NCBI GenBank assembly: GCA_041658205.1
Contig: JBBAAO010000002.1
Span: 735,775-799,774 of the forward strand
Direction of reading: 5' to 3'
Length of the DNA stretch: 64,000 nt
Source of the DNA: Bacteroidota bacterium
Lineage (GTDB): Bacteria > Bacteroidota > Ignavibacteria > UBA10030 > UBA8401
Below are positions 35,373 through 43,598 of the stretch, piece by piece. Every line of letters starts with the position of its first letter. The first letter of the stretch is position 1. The position numbers and the translations under genes were made by a program. The notes below the pieces were generated by a model, which was not told the DNA's origin, searched no databases, and worked only from the letters and a program-made list of their open reading frames with translations.

Positions 35373-36629
35373 ATGGCTTCTCGTCAAATGCGCCGCGTTG
35401 TTGTTACCGGCATGGGTGCGGTTACCCCCATTGGATTAACTGTGAAAGAGTTTTGGGCAAATGCGCTTGCTGGAAAAAGCGGTATTGCCAACATTACACA
35501 TTTTGATACCACGCAATACGAAACAAAATTCGCCGGAGAGTTAAAAGGTTTCGATCCGCACAATTATATGGATAGGAAATTGGCGCAACGGGTCGACCAA
35601 TACACACAGTACGCGCTTGCTGCTGCGGAAGAAGCGATCAAAGATTCCGGTGCTAATCTTGAGCTTGAAAATAAAGAGCGGATCGGGGTTGTCTTCGGTT
35701 CTGGTATCGGCGGATTTAAAACATTCCAAACCCAAACGGGAAATATGTTTGCGGCAAAAGGCCCACAGCATATCAGTCCCTTCTTTATCCCGATGATGAT
35801 TCCGGATATTGCTGCGGGACGTATTTCAATTAAATATGGATTAAAAGGACCGAACTATGCTACCGTGTCCGCGTGCGCTACCGCATCGCATGCAATCGGT
35901 GACTCGTTAATGCTCATTCAGCGAGGTGTTGTTGATATGATGGTCTGCGGCGGTTCCGAAGCAGGTGTTTGCGAAATGGGTATCGGCGGATTTAATGCGC
36001 TGAAAGCTCTTTCCAAACGGAACGATGCTCCCGAAAAAGCGAGCCGTCCGTTTGAAAAAGACCGCGACGGATTTGTGATGGGTGAAGGGGGAGGAATATT
36101 GATCCTTGAAGAACTAGAACACGCTAAAGCGCGCGGTGCAAAAATTTATGCGGAACTTGCCGGAATGGGATTTACCGGCGATGCTTACCACATCACCGAG
36201 CCGTCACCGGGTGGCGAAGGTGCACAACGTTCCATGAAAATGGCGTTAGCCGATGCAGGATTACAGCCGACGGAAATCGATTATGTAAATGCGCACGGAA
36301 CATCTACCTATTATAATGACAAGTATGAAACAAATGCTATTAAGACGGTGTTTGGCGATCATGCACAAAAGCTTGTGGTCAATTCCACAAAGTCGATGAT
36401 CGGTCATTTGCTGGGTGCCGCCGGAGTTATCGGCGCAATTACAACGATCATGAGTGTTGTAACGGATGAGGTGCATCCGACGATTAATTACGATACTCCC
36501 GATCCGGAATGTGATTTGAATTATGTTCCGAATAAAGCAATCAAGAAAACCGTCAACGCGGCAATCTGCAACGCATTCGGTTTTGGCGGCCATAATGCGA
36601 CACTCGCGTTTAAGAAGTTTTCCTCCTAA
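35373..36629 (+). CDS. fabF: 3-oxoacyl-ACP synthase II
   Basis: A 418-residue elongation ketosynthase. The nucleophile is C168 (VSACATASHA), with the two histidines in NAHGTSTYYND and MIGHLLGAAG. AAGGAAA precedes the ATG. Its last codons (ATLAFKKFSS and stop) are repeated three times just downstream, with mostly synonymous changes. In many Bacteroidota rnc follows fabF; here rnc lies 7.5 kb away at 44184. Confidence 0.95.
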   Translation: MASRQMRRVVVTGMGAVTPIGLTVKEFWANALAGKSGIANITHFDTTQYETKFAGELKGFDPHNYMDRKLAQRVDQYTQYALAAAEEAIKDSGANLELENKERIGVVFGSGIGGFKTFQTQTGNMFAAKGPQHISPFFIPMMIPDIAAGRISIKYGLKGPNYATVSACATASHAIGDSLMLIQRGVVDMMVCGGSEAGVCEMGIGGFNALKALSKRNDAPEKASRPFEKDRDGFVMGEGGGILILEELEHAKARGAKIYAELAGMGFTGDAYHITEPSPGGEGAQRSMKMALADAGLQPTEIDYVNAHGTSTYYNDKYETNAIKTVFGDHAQKLVVNSTKSMIGHLLGAAGVIGAITTIMSVVTDEVHPTINYDTPDPECDLNYVPNKAIKKTVNAAICNAFGFGGHNATLAFKKFSS

Positions 36630-36639
36630 CAGCACAATG

Positions 36640-36830
36640 TGTCGTCCCGACGTTTTTTGACGGGGCGACGCTCGCGTTTAAGAAATTTGTCGATTAATGA
36701 ATCTTTACGTTGTCCCGGCGTTCTTTGACGGGGCTACCTTGGCATTCAAGAAATTTAGCGACTAGTGACAAAAATAGTCCCGACGTTTTTTGACGGGGCG
36801 ACGTTCGCATTCAAGAAGTTCAGCGAATAA
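36640..36830 (+). repeat. Three displaced copies of the fabF 3' end
   Basis: Copies at 36665-36697, 36733-36765 and 36798-36830 encode ATLAFKKFVD, ATLAFKKFSD and ATFAFKKFSE, each ending in a stop codon; real fabF (36597-36629) ends ATLAFKKFSS. The period is 68, 68 and 65 bases. Over the first eight codons nearly all differences are at third positions or otherwise synonymous, with one L-to-F change. Each copy follows a GTCCCGACGTTTTTTGACGG-type spacer that can form a stem-loop. They look like leftover ends of fabF alleles rather than random duplications. Confidence 0.8.
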
Positions 36831-36848
36831 ACAAAAACGTTATTCCAT

Positions 36849-37201
36849 TATGTCGGGACGGACGCGCTTGTTCGCCAGTTTTTTGGCGGAAGTCCGTCCT
36901 TTTTTTTTCACCGCAAAGGCGCTAGGGAGCAAAGAAGAAATGTTGGGACGGACGGAAGTCCGTCCTTTTTATTTTTACCGCAATGGCGCAAAGAAGAAAT
37001 GTCGGGACGGATGGTAATCTGTCCTTTTTAGTTTTCACCGCAAAGGCGCTAGGGAGCAAAGAAGAAATGTCCTTTTTATTTTTACCGCAATGGCGCAAAG
37101 ATGAAATGTCAGACCGGACGGTAATCCATCCTTTTTTTTTCACCGCAAAGACGCTAAGGCGCAGAGAAGAAATGTACGACCGATCTCCCGATCGGTCAAT
37201 T
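36849..37201 (+). repeat. Tandem array of terminator-like hairpins with a CACCGCAAAGGCGC spacer
   Basis: About six units, each made of a CACCGCAAAGGCGC...AAAGAAGAAATG segment and a hairpin with a T run. Hairpins include GGACGGAC/GTCCGTCC (twice), GGACGGATGG/AATCTGTCC, a shortened one, CCGGACGG/CCATCC and CGACCGAT/ATCGGTC. The arms vary with partly compensating changes, so the fold seems to matter more than the bases. No gene is present. The spacer is a dispersed repeat also seen at 18.05, 37.69 and 52.31 kb. Confidence 0.7.
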
Positions 37202-37273
37202 TATTTTAAACAACGGAGATACAGAATAACGTTACCGTCATCGTAAAGGTGGCGTTCACTTTCGTTCTAAAAC

Positions 37274-37630
37274 AATGAATATCGACAGCGACAGAATGAA
37301 CTGTAACAACGAAACAATGAATTGTGAGAGCCAAACTTAGACTTTTGACGTCGGAAAGATGAATTACGAAACTGAAACAATGTCAGTCGACAACGAAAGA
37401 AAGAACAGTGACAGCGGAAAAATGAATCGTAACGACCAAAAAACACACTGCGACAGCCTCACAAAGGTTTACGACAACAACAGAATGGATTCTGCTTTCG
37501 GAACAATGAAATGTGATGATGACAGAATGAGATTGAACAATCACACAATGAGGCGTGACGGACAAAAAATGGACACGTACGAAGAAATATTGATGTGTGA
37601 AACGAAAAAAATGAGCAGTGACGAACAATA
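37274..37630 (+). repeat. 21-bp tandem repeat with heptapeptide coding potential
   Basis: Seventeen units lie in exact 21-base register, with consensus close to AATGAATTGTGACAACGAAA plus C. In frame from ATG 37275 a unit reads about M-N-C-D-N-E-T. The frame runs open except for one TAG (37338-37340), where the ATG of unit 4 has mutated, and ends at TAA 37629-37631. From ATG 37359 it would give a 90-residue, very polar protein. No ribosome site is evident. It may be a decayed coding minisatellite, a repeat protein or a non-coding array. Confidence 0.7.
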
Positions 37631-37690
37631 AATGGGTGTAGTAGCAGACACTCTGTCAGATGTAAGATAATAAATCTCTATTTTTTTTTC

Positions 37691-37765
37691 ACCGCGGAGA
37701 CACAGAGGCACAGAGAAATAAAATAAACTGACCGTCATCGTATAGATGACGGTCAGTTTTAACAA
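37691..37765. repeat. CACCGCGGAGACACAGAGG repeat copy and adjacent hairpin
   Basis: A further member of the dispersed CACCGC...CAGAG family (about 37691-37717) is followed by a perfect hairpin, AACTGACCGTCATC pairing with GATGACGGTCAGTT, which ends in TTTT and would work as a plus-strand terminator. Confidence 0.65.
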
Positions 37766-37838
37766 TCGAAGCAGTATCAATTGCAGATAAATATATCCGA
37801 TTGCTGGAGTCCTTACGAAAATTGTCTTTCCCTTTCCG

Positions 37839-37869
37839 TTGCTGACGTACGGACTTTTTCCTACCTTTG
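37839..37869 (+). promoter_or_regulatory. Predicted promoter of the ECF-S/DUF362/Fe-S cluster
   Basis: TTGCTG, 17 bases, TACCTTTG, matching the TAnnTTTG element. It leaves a leader of about 140 bases to the ATG at 38017; a small hairpin (TGAGAA/TTCTCA) lies in it but I recognise no known riboswitch. Confidence 0.5.
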
Positions 37870-38016
37870 TCCCAATATAGGTTACGAGCTGGATGCATTT
37901 GTTCGGTGAATATTCGCTCATCCCATTCTCGCGAACATTGAGAAAATTCTCACTGCAAAAAAATCTCACCGTTCGCACTTTTCTGCAGTTTGTCAATCCT
38001 ATCATACGGAGGCTGC

Positions 38017-38580
38017 ATGTCTCATCAACACAATTCACTCATTACGGCACAACCGTTGTTATTACCATTTCGCGGAACTCAAGCACTGGTCGTTCAAGCA
38101 GTTTTGCTTGCATCAGCAGTCGTGTTGCCGATCATCGCTCATCTGCTTCACGCACCTGTACGCATGTTGCTGCCGATGCATTGGCCGGTGATGCTTGCGG
38201 GAATGGTATACGGCTGGCGCTCGGGAGCGATTACCGGTGCGCTTGCACCGCTCCTCAGTTTTCTTCTCTCCGGTTATCCTCTTCCGAATATTCTTCCATC
38301 GATGACTGCGGAGCTATTCGTGTACGGATTTGTCAGCGGACTGCTTCGTCAACGATACATTATAAATTCGTTCATCTCAATTACTGCATCGATTATTGCC
38401 GGAAGAATTGTCTTCGTTCTGTTGGTGCTCATTTCACACAGAGCGGCGATCGGGGAGATAGAATACTTCAGCGCCGCACTTCTGCCGGGAATAATACCCG
38501 CATGCCTGCAGATAGTGACGCTGCCGTTTGTTGCACAATGGATTATAAAGCGAAAATATTCTAAGGATAACACAGAGTAA
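38017..38580 (+). CDS. ECF-type transporter substrate-binding (S) component, putative
   Basis: A 187-residue membrane protein with about six helices (for example QALVVQAVLLASAVVLPIIAHLL and WPVMLAGMVYGWRSGAITGALAPLLSFLLSG), the layout of ECF S components or related small-molecule importers. The substrate is not evident and no ECF ATPase or T component is beside it. ACGGAGG lies before the ATG at 38017, preferred to an upstream in-frame start at 37990. The next two genes encode a DUF362 protein and a Fe-S membrane protein, suggesting a linked cofactor or redox function. Confidence 0.65.
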   Translation: MSHQHNSLITAQPLLLPFRGTQALVVQAVLLASAVVLPIIAHLLHAPVRMLLPMHWPVMLAGMVYGWRSGAITGALAPLLSFLLSGYPLPNILPSMTAELFVYGFVSGLLRQRYIINSFISITASIIAGRIVFVLLVLISHRAAIGEIEYFSAALLPGIIPACLQIVTLPFVAQWIIKRKYSKDNTE

Positions 38581-38604
38581 TTTTTATTACCGCAGGAGCA
38601 TCCT

Positions 38605-39531
38605 ATGGACCGCAGAACATTTCTAAAAAAAGGAATTGGTTTTTCGGCATTGACCGGAGCGAATATAGCTGGAGTGCAGTTGCTCTCTCCGCATTTGCTT
38701 TCAGCACGACAGAGTGAAACGATTCCGTATGACCTTGTTGCTGTGAAAGGAGGAGAACCCGATGTGATGTTTGCGAAAGGGATGGAGGCACTGGGGGGTT
38801 TGAGCACGTTTGTGAAAAAAGGTCAGCGCGTTGTGGTGAAACCGAACATCGGCTGGGATGTAACGCCGGAGCGGGGAGGAAATACCAATCCGAGATTGGT
38901 GGAAGAGATTATTAAGCAGTGTTATCAAGCGGGAGCGAAGGAAGTCGTCGTGTTCGACAATACGTGCGACAATTGGCAACGCTCTTACAGTCACAGCGGC
39001 ATTGAGCGGGCAGTGAAAGACGCCGGAGGAAAAATTGTTCCAGGAAACACCGAAAGATATTATCATCCGGTGTCGGTAAGCGGCGCAAAGAATTTAAAAA
39101 AGACAAAAGTGCACGAGTTGATTCTTGAATCGGATGTCTTCATTAATGTGCCGATACTGAAAAGCCACGGCTCAACCCAGCTGACGATGGCAATGAAAAA
39201 TCTGATGGGGATCGTGTGGGACCGCGGGGAGTGGCACCGAAACGATCTTCATCAATGCATTGCGGATTTTGCGCCGTATCGCAAACCCGATTTGAACATT
39301 ATGGATGCCTATTTTGTGATGAAGCGGAATGGACCGCGCGGCGTTTCGCAGGAAGATGTCGTTACGATGAAGTCACTATTGATCTCCACCGATATGATGA
39401 CGATTGATGCGGCAGGGGCAAAATTATTCGGTATTGAGCCGAATGATATCCGCTACTTGCGCATTGCTGAAGAACAAAAGGTCGGTCGGATGTCGCTTGA
39501 GGGACTGAATATCAAAAAAATTTCGTTGTAG
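38605..39531 (+). CDS. DUF362 protein with Tat-like signal
   Basis: A 308-residue protein beginning MDRRTFLKKG, a twin-arginine-type export signal, followed by the DUF362 fold (VVVKPNIGWD, GGNTNPRLVEEII, NVPILKSHGSTQLTMAMKNLMG). DUF362 proteins often sit with ferredoxin-like proteins, but their reaction is not known. GCAGGAG precedes the ATG. The Fe-S protein gene begins two bases after its stop, so the two are tightly coupled. Confidence 0.8.
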   Translation: MDRRTFLKKGIGFSALTGANIAGVQLLSPHLLSARQSETIPYDLVAVKGGEPDVMFAKGMEALGGLSTFVKKGQRVVVKPNIGWDVTPERGGNTNPRLVEEIIKQCYQAGAKEVVVFDNTCDNWQRSYSHSGIERAVKDAGGKIVPGNTERYYHPVSVSGAKNLKKTKVHELILESDVFINVPILKSHGSTQLTMAMKNLMGIVWDRGEWHRNDLHQCIADFAPYRKPDLNIMDAYFVMKRNGPRGVSQEDVVTMKSLLISTDMMTIDAAGAKLFGIEPNDIRYLRIAEEQKVGRMSLEGLNIKKISL

Positions 39532-39532
39532 C

Positions 39533-41101
39533 GTGATCTCCGTGCATACATGGCGGAGAGTTCGGATCACCGTCTCATCGATCACTCTTGTTGTCGTATC
39601 CGCACTCTTTCTTGATATTACCAATCGTATTCCGCCGTCATGGAAAGCTGTTGTAACAGCGCTGCAGTTTGGACCTGCGTTGATTGCAACGATTTCATCT
39701 ATCGGATTCGTTGTGATAGGATTATTATTTGTTACTCTTCTCACGCTCCTCTTCGGAAGAGTTTATTGTTCCCATCTCTGTCCCCTCGGAACACTGCAGG
39801 ATATCATCATCTGGTTCCGTAAGAAGAATTATAAACACCGCACATTTCCATTTCACAAAACAAATTATTTTGCTCACTATTCCATCACTGCACTAATTAT
39901 TCTCTCCGCGGTTGGTGGAAATATGTTTCTGCTGAATCTGTTCGAGCCATTCAGCAATTATGGAAGAATACTCTCATCACTTGTACGTCCGTTTGTTATT
40001 GGGATGAATAATATTGCTGCAATGCTCTTTACATCAACAAGCGCATTCGGTGTTGCAGAAATTCCGCTCCCTGGTGTGTCGATGTGGAATGTCGCATTGC
40101 CGTTCTTATTTCTATTGCTGATTATTGGCTTCACGGTCTGGAGAGGAAGACTCTTCTGTAATCTGCTTTGTCCGGTCGGCGGGATCTTGGGTCTGCTGTC
40201 GCGATTCTCATTCTATAAAATCAGAATCCAGAATGAAGCATGCATCGATTGCGGATTGTGCGAACGGGTTTGCCGCGCGCAATGCATCGACTGCGCAGCA
40301 CGAACGATTGATGCCGCTGCATGTGTGGGATGTTTTGACTGCATCGGTTCCTGTCCGACCGACGGCATGGGTTATACTATGCAGCGGCGTTCGAAGCCTG
40401 GATCCGCACACACAATAAAAGAAGAACAGGACCGCCGGATTCTTCTTCTTTCTCTTTCTTCAGTACTGTTCGACTCGACCGGATTGCAGACAATTGTTCC
40501 CCCCTCTATTCCTCTCTTGTCTGGATACTCGGAAGCAAAACGAACACCTGTCGTTCCTCCCGGCGGAAGAGCGCAGGAACATTACGAAGATCATTGCACT
40601 GCCTGTCATTTGTGCATTAGTTCATGTCCCACGCACGTTCTGCAGCCCTCCTTTTTGGAATACGGTTTCGCCGGAATTCTTCAACCGAAAATGGATTACA
40701 ACGTGAATTATTGCAATTACGACTGTACGATTTGCGGGGAAGTGTGCCCTACCGGTGCAATTGAGAAACTGACGCTGCCGGAGAAAAAACTTGTGCAGCT
40801 CGGCAAAGCGGTGTTTGTGAAAGAGGACTGCATTGTTGAAGTTCAGAAAAAAGATTGCGGCGCCTGCTCCGAACGCTGCCCCACCAAAGCGGTGAAGCTG
40901 GTTCCGTTTGAAACAACACTGCACATTCCGCAACTCGAAAATGACTACTGCATCGGCTGCGGTGCGTGCGAACATGCCTGCCCCACCACGCCGCGCAAAG
41001 CGATTTATGTAACACCCAATGTCGTTCACCAGACCGCAAAGAAGAGGGAAGAAAAACGAGTTGAACCACAGGAAGCGACACCGCAGGAATTTCCATTCTG
41101 A
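39533..41101 (+). CDS. NapH/NosR-like membrane protein with multiple 4Fe-4S motifs
   Basis: A 522-residue protein, GTG start. The N-terminal half has about five membrane helices with the paired CSHLCPLG and CNLLCPVG motifs of the NapH/NosR family. Several cysteine clusters follow (CIDCGLCERVCRAQCIDC, CVGCFDCIGSCP, CTACHLCISSCP, CTICGEVCP, CGACSERCP, CIGCGACEHACP), enough for several Fe-S clusters. It should move electrons between the quinone pool and an exported partner, probably the DUF362 protein encoded just before it. No nitrate or nitrous-oxide reductase gene is nearby. Confidence 0.82.
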   Translation: MISVHTWRRVRITVSSITLVVVSALFLDITNRIPPSWKAVVTALQFGPALIATISSIGFVVIGLLFVTLLTLLFGRVYCSHLCPLGTLQDIIIWFRKKNYKHRTFPFHKTNYFAHYSITALIILSAVGGNMFLLNLFEPFSNYGRILSSLVRPFVIGMNNIAAMLFTSTSAFGVAEIPLPGVSMWNVALPFLFLLLIIGFTVWRGRLFCNLLCPVGGILGLLSRFSFYKIRIQNEACIDCGLCERVCRAQCIDCAARTIDAAACVGCFDCIGSCPTDGMGYTMQRRSKPGSAHTIKEEQDRRILLLSLSSVLFDSTGLQTIVPPSIPLLSGYSEAKRTPVVPPGGRAQEHYEDHCTACHLCISSCPTHVLQPSFLEYGFAGILQPKMDYNVNYCNYDCTICGEVCPTGAIEKLTLPEKKLVQLGKAVFVKEDCIVEVQKKDCGACSERCPTKAVKLVPFETTLHIPQLENDYCIGCGACEHACPTTPRKAIYVTPNVVHQTAKKREEKRVEPQEATPQEFPF

Positions 41102-41686
41102 TGTAATTGCCTAACCCACCGAGATATATGGGTAAGATATATATCATTGGGAGCCACTAAGTAATTTATCGTTGCATAACTTTGATTTTTGAAATCCCAC
41201 AACTCGGATCCCCTAAACACACAACACTCAATTAGTAAGACTGTTAATAAAAACAATACGCGTATTAGTACTTCAATAAATAATTCCCTCACTTATTTGA
41301 TATATTAGAAAAGGATTCATTGTAAACAACGGTTTTTTCAGTAATTCAACTGTCGAAGGTATTATATTCAGCTCTATTTGCCTATAAACAAAGGAAATTC
41401 TTAGTTCTCCAATAGATGGGCATCTATTTCGGATATACCAGAATTCAGGTATTGTGTATTTTGTAGGGAAAGTATATATTTGCGTGTGGTAAATTTGTTA
41501 TAATATTGGAAAATCATTTTTGCCTAATAATTATTTGTGTTTGATTTGTAGGAATCGATTTTTTTATAAAAAATTTGAAGACGTTCATTTGCAATCAAAT
41601 AACCTGTTGTGCGACATATCTTATCATCTCAACATTTCTAAAATTTATCTTTATCAATACACACCTCCCGAATTTATTTCGCTAAT
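41102..41686 (+). other. AT-rich leader region of the membrane operon; no clear gene
   Basis: In 585 bases I see no convincing gene. A minus-strand frame of 88 codons (41026-41292) starts with a hydrophobic stretch but overlaps the Fe-S gene and has no recognisable family. The base composition turns sharply AT-rich from about 41280. Confidence 0.5.
41452..41482 (+). promoter_or_regulatory. Predicted promoter of the AT-rich membrane operon
   Basis: TTGTGT, 17 bases, TATATTTG. It lies about 205 bases before the first start codon, leaving a long leader. Confidence 0.5.
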
Positions 41687-42136
41687 ATGAAGAAAAGTTT
41701 TTTCGTAGAATCTGTTAGAAGTATAATGAAAGGTTTGGCTTGGACATTGGGTACAACTTTGCTTGGATTGTTACAACTAGGTTTCATCTATTTGGGTGGA
41801 TTCATACAACAGTACAACGATATTGATTGGGGAAGATTTATTGCAGATGGTGTTTACTTATTTTTTTCAGTTGCTGTTGTAGGGGGAATAGCTCTCGACC
41901 ATTTGGTGGAAAATTGGGAAAGGGAGAATATTAAGGGAAAAGAAAATGTATTTTGTTATGTCCCTTCGGGCGTAATAATTTTAATATCAATGTTTTTATA
42001 CGTTAAAATATCTAGCTCACGTGAAACACCAATGAATTTTAATAACGTATTTTTAGTAGAAATGTCAATCTTCCTAGCCTCATTAATTTATATTTTTGGA
42101 ATGAAATCTTATCGATATATAAAAATGAAAGAATAA
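41687..42136 (+). CDS. Unknown small four-helix membrane protein
   Basis: A 149-residue protein with four likely transmembrane helices (about 16-40, 53-76, 92-108 and 119-140) and short charged loops (for example DHLVENWERENIKGKENV). I do not recognise a family. It is strongly AT-rich compared with core genes and is the first of three closely spaced genes; the next starts four bases after its stop. Islands of this kind often carry defence or membrane-stress functions, but nothing in this sequence proves either. Confidence 0.7.
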   Translation: MKKSFFVESVRSIMKGLAWTLGTTLLGLLQLGFIYLGGFIQQYNDIDWGRFIADGVYLFFSVAVVGGIALDHLVENWERENIKGKENVFCYVPSGVIILISMFLYVKISSSRETPMNFNNVFLVEMSIFLASLIYIFGMKSYRYIKMKE

Positions 42137-42140
42137 AAAT

Positions 42141-42512
42141 ATGATTTCTCTTTTAGATATTATTGCAATAGTTTCCTTGTTAACATCTTCAATATATTTT
42201 TCGATTTCTATCTATAAGACAATTAAAAGTGACTTTATCGAAATATTGCAAAATAATCCAAATATTATTGAGGATGATTATATAGTTACCAACAAGAATA
42301 TTAGATATAGGCGCAAAATTTTAATGGCTGTGAACGAAATACTTCTTGAAAATGAATCTTTCAGAGCGATTTGCAAACCTTTTATTCAAGACCTTCCATT
42401 TCTAAATGTTTCTCGCAAAAATATCTTCACAAATTCTTTTATCTTACAATCGAGATTAGTTTCTACTAAAAGGAATAAGTCTGAAAAAATAAAATCTAAA
42501 ATTTATGAATAG
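42141..42512 (+). CDS. Unknown membrane-anchored small protein
   Basis: A 123-residue protein: one N-terminal membrane helix (ISLLDIIAIVSLLTSSIYFSI) followed by a basic cytoplasmic part of about 100 residues (NKNIRYRRKILMAVNEILLE, ending with a lysine-rich tail). No family recognised. It lies four bases after the four-helix protein gene and overlaps the third gene by eight bases, so translation is probably coupled. Confidence 0.68.
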   Translation: MISLLDIIAIVSLLTSSIYFSISIYKTIKSDFIEILQNNPNIIEDDYIVTNKNIRYRRKILMAVNEILLENESFRAICKPFIQDLPFLNVSRKNIFTNSFILQSRLVSTKRNKSEKIKSKIYE

Positions 42513-43428
42513 AAGTGGCAAAATAACTCTTTTGAGAAAAATTTATGATTATTTTTTGAAAAAGTGGTTTTTTAGTTTAGCGATTATCACTCTCCCCAGC
42601 ATTATAATATTTTCTAATGCATTTTATCATTCATTTATTGATCACACCAATTCACCTTTTCTGAAGATTCATGAGATGCTCATTTCTTTTTTATTTGTAC
42701 CGACATTTATTTTTGCCTTATTTAAAAGTATTGCAGATTATTATAATTCTCAAGCAAAAGACAAGGGTCAAATTATATTATTAAATATTATGCAAACTCT
42801 TAATGAAGCAATAATAAACCAGACGAAAAATACTTTAAAAACAGTGCATAAGTTGGAAATTGGTACGATATTGGAAAAAGATCATATTTTAGATATCCTT
42901 CCTGAAACAGAGTTTTTGCTTAATCGTTTAAGAAAGATGTTCCGTGAAATATTTGGTATAGATGAAGACAATATAAGTATAAGTATCGTTTATCGATTAA
43001 ACAAAGGAAAGTGGAATTGGCTTCATTCAATGAATATTATAGAATCTAAGGATCTCTCATTAGAAGAAATCATTTCAAACCCAAATAGCTCTGCGCGCCA
43101 AGTTATTGATGGTAAGAAAAAAGAAATATTTTTTCTACCCGATAAACGTGTTGGTAGTTATCATAAAATGTATGTAGAAAGTGAACGTGATAGAGAGTGT
43201 GGTGGGATTGGATCTATAATTTGTTCCGATGTCAGTGTTGAATCGAAATCGCACAAACTAGAAGCTATTTTAAATATTACGACATATAAAAAACAACTAT
43301 GCCATATTAAGGATAGGGAATCCATATTCAAAATTGAAAAATTTATTATTGACCCAATAAACATAAGAGTTAAAAATAATTTAAGTTTTCTCTTATTAAA
43401 GAAACTAATGAAAAATAAAGAAAATTAA
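42505..43428 (+). CDS. Unknown two-helix membrane protein with a GAF-like cytoplasmic domain
   Basis: A 307-residue protein. Two membrane helices (about 21-42 and 54-73) with a short external loop are followed by a linker helix and a cytoplasmic domain of about 180 residues. In that domain ISISIVYRLNKGKWNWLHSM, a glycine-rich ECGGIGSIICSDVSV strand and a final helix look like a GAF-type sensor fold; this is weak pattern reading. The N terminus is basic. It ends the AT-rich three-gene operon. An intracellular signal sensed by this domain and acted on at the membrane is a reasonable hypothesis only. Confidence 0.68.
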   Translation: MNRSGKITLLRKIYDYFLKKWFFSLAIITLPSIIIFSNAFYHSFIDHTNSPFLKIHEMLISFLFVPTFIFALFKSIADYYNSQAKDKGQIILLNIMQTLNEAIINQTKNTLKTVHKLEIGTILEKDHILDILPETEFLLNRLRKMFREIFGIDEDNISISIVYRLNKGKWNWLHSMNIIESKDLSLEEIISNPNSSARQVIDGKKKEIFFLPDKRVGSYHKMYVESERDRECGGIGSIICSDVSVESKSHKLEAILNITTYKKQLCHIKDRESIFKIEKFIIDPINIRVKNNLSFLLLKKLMKNKEN

Positions 43429-43598
43429 AAACCATTAAATAACTTATTTTTGAACTGAATTACATAACTTCATAAAGTATTTATATGTTTATATGATAGA
43501 TGGTTATCATAAAAGAGAATTTTCTAAGTCTTTCAACGATTGGAAGGAATATCAAATCGTTTGTTCTAAATTTACTTGTGAAAATAGTAAATAGTGCT

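Noticed and set aside
36790..37246. Plus-strand frames rich in RPFFFTAKALGSKEEM
   Set aside because: They are translations of the CACCGCAAAGGCGC hairpin array, with repeat-driven peptide periodicity and no gene signals.
37383..37628. Minus-strand open frame through the 21-bp repeat
   Set aside because: It is open only because the 21-base period is a multiple of three and lacks stops in that frame; no start signal and no family.
37870..38016. Possible riboswitch in the leader of the ECF-S-like gene
   Set aside because: The leader is long enough, but I find no conserved core of a known class (for example cobalamin, TPP, FMN or preQ1) and only one small hairpin.
41026..41292. Minus-strand reading frame of 88 codons beginning with a hydrophobic stretch
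   Set aside because: It overlaps the end of the Fe-S protein gene on the other strand, has no ribosome site and no recognisable family; kept only as a remark on the spacer.
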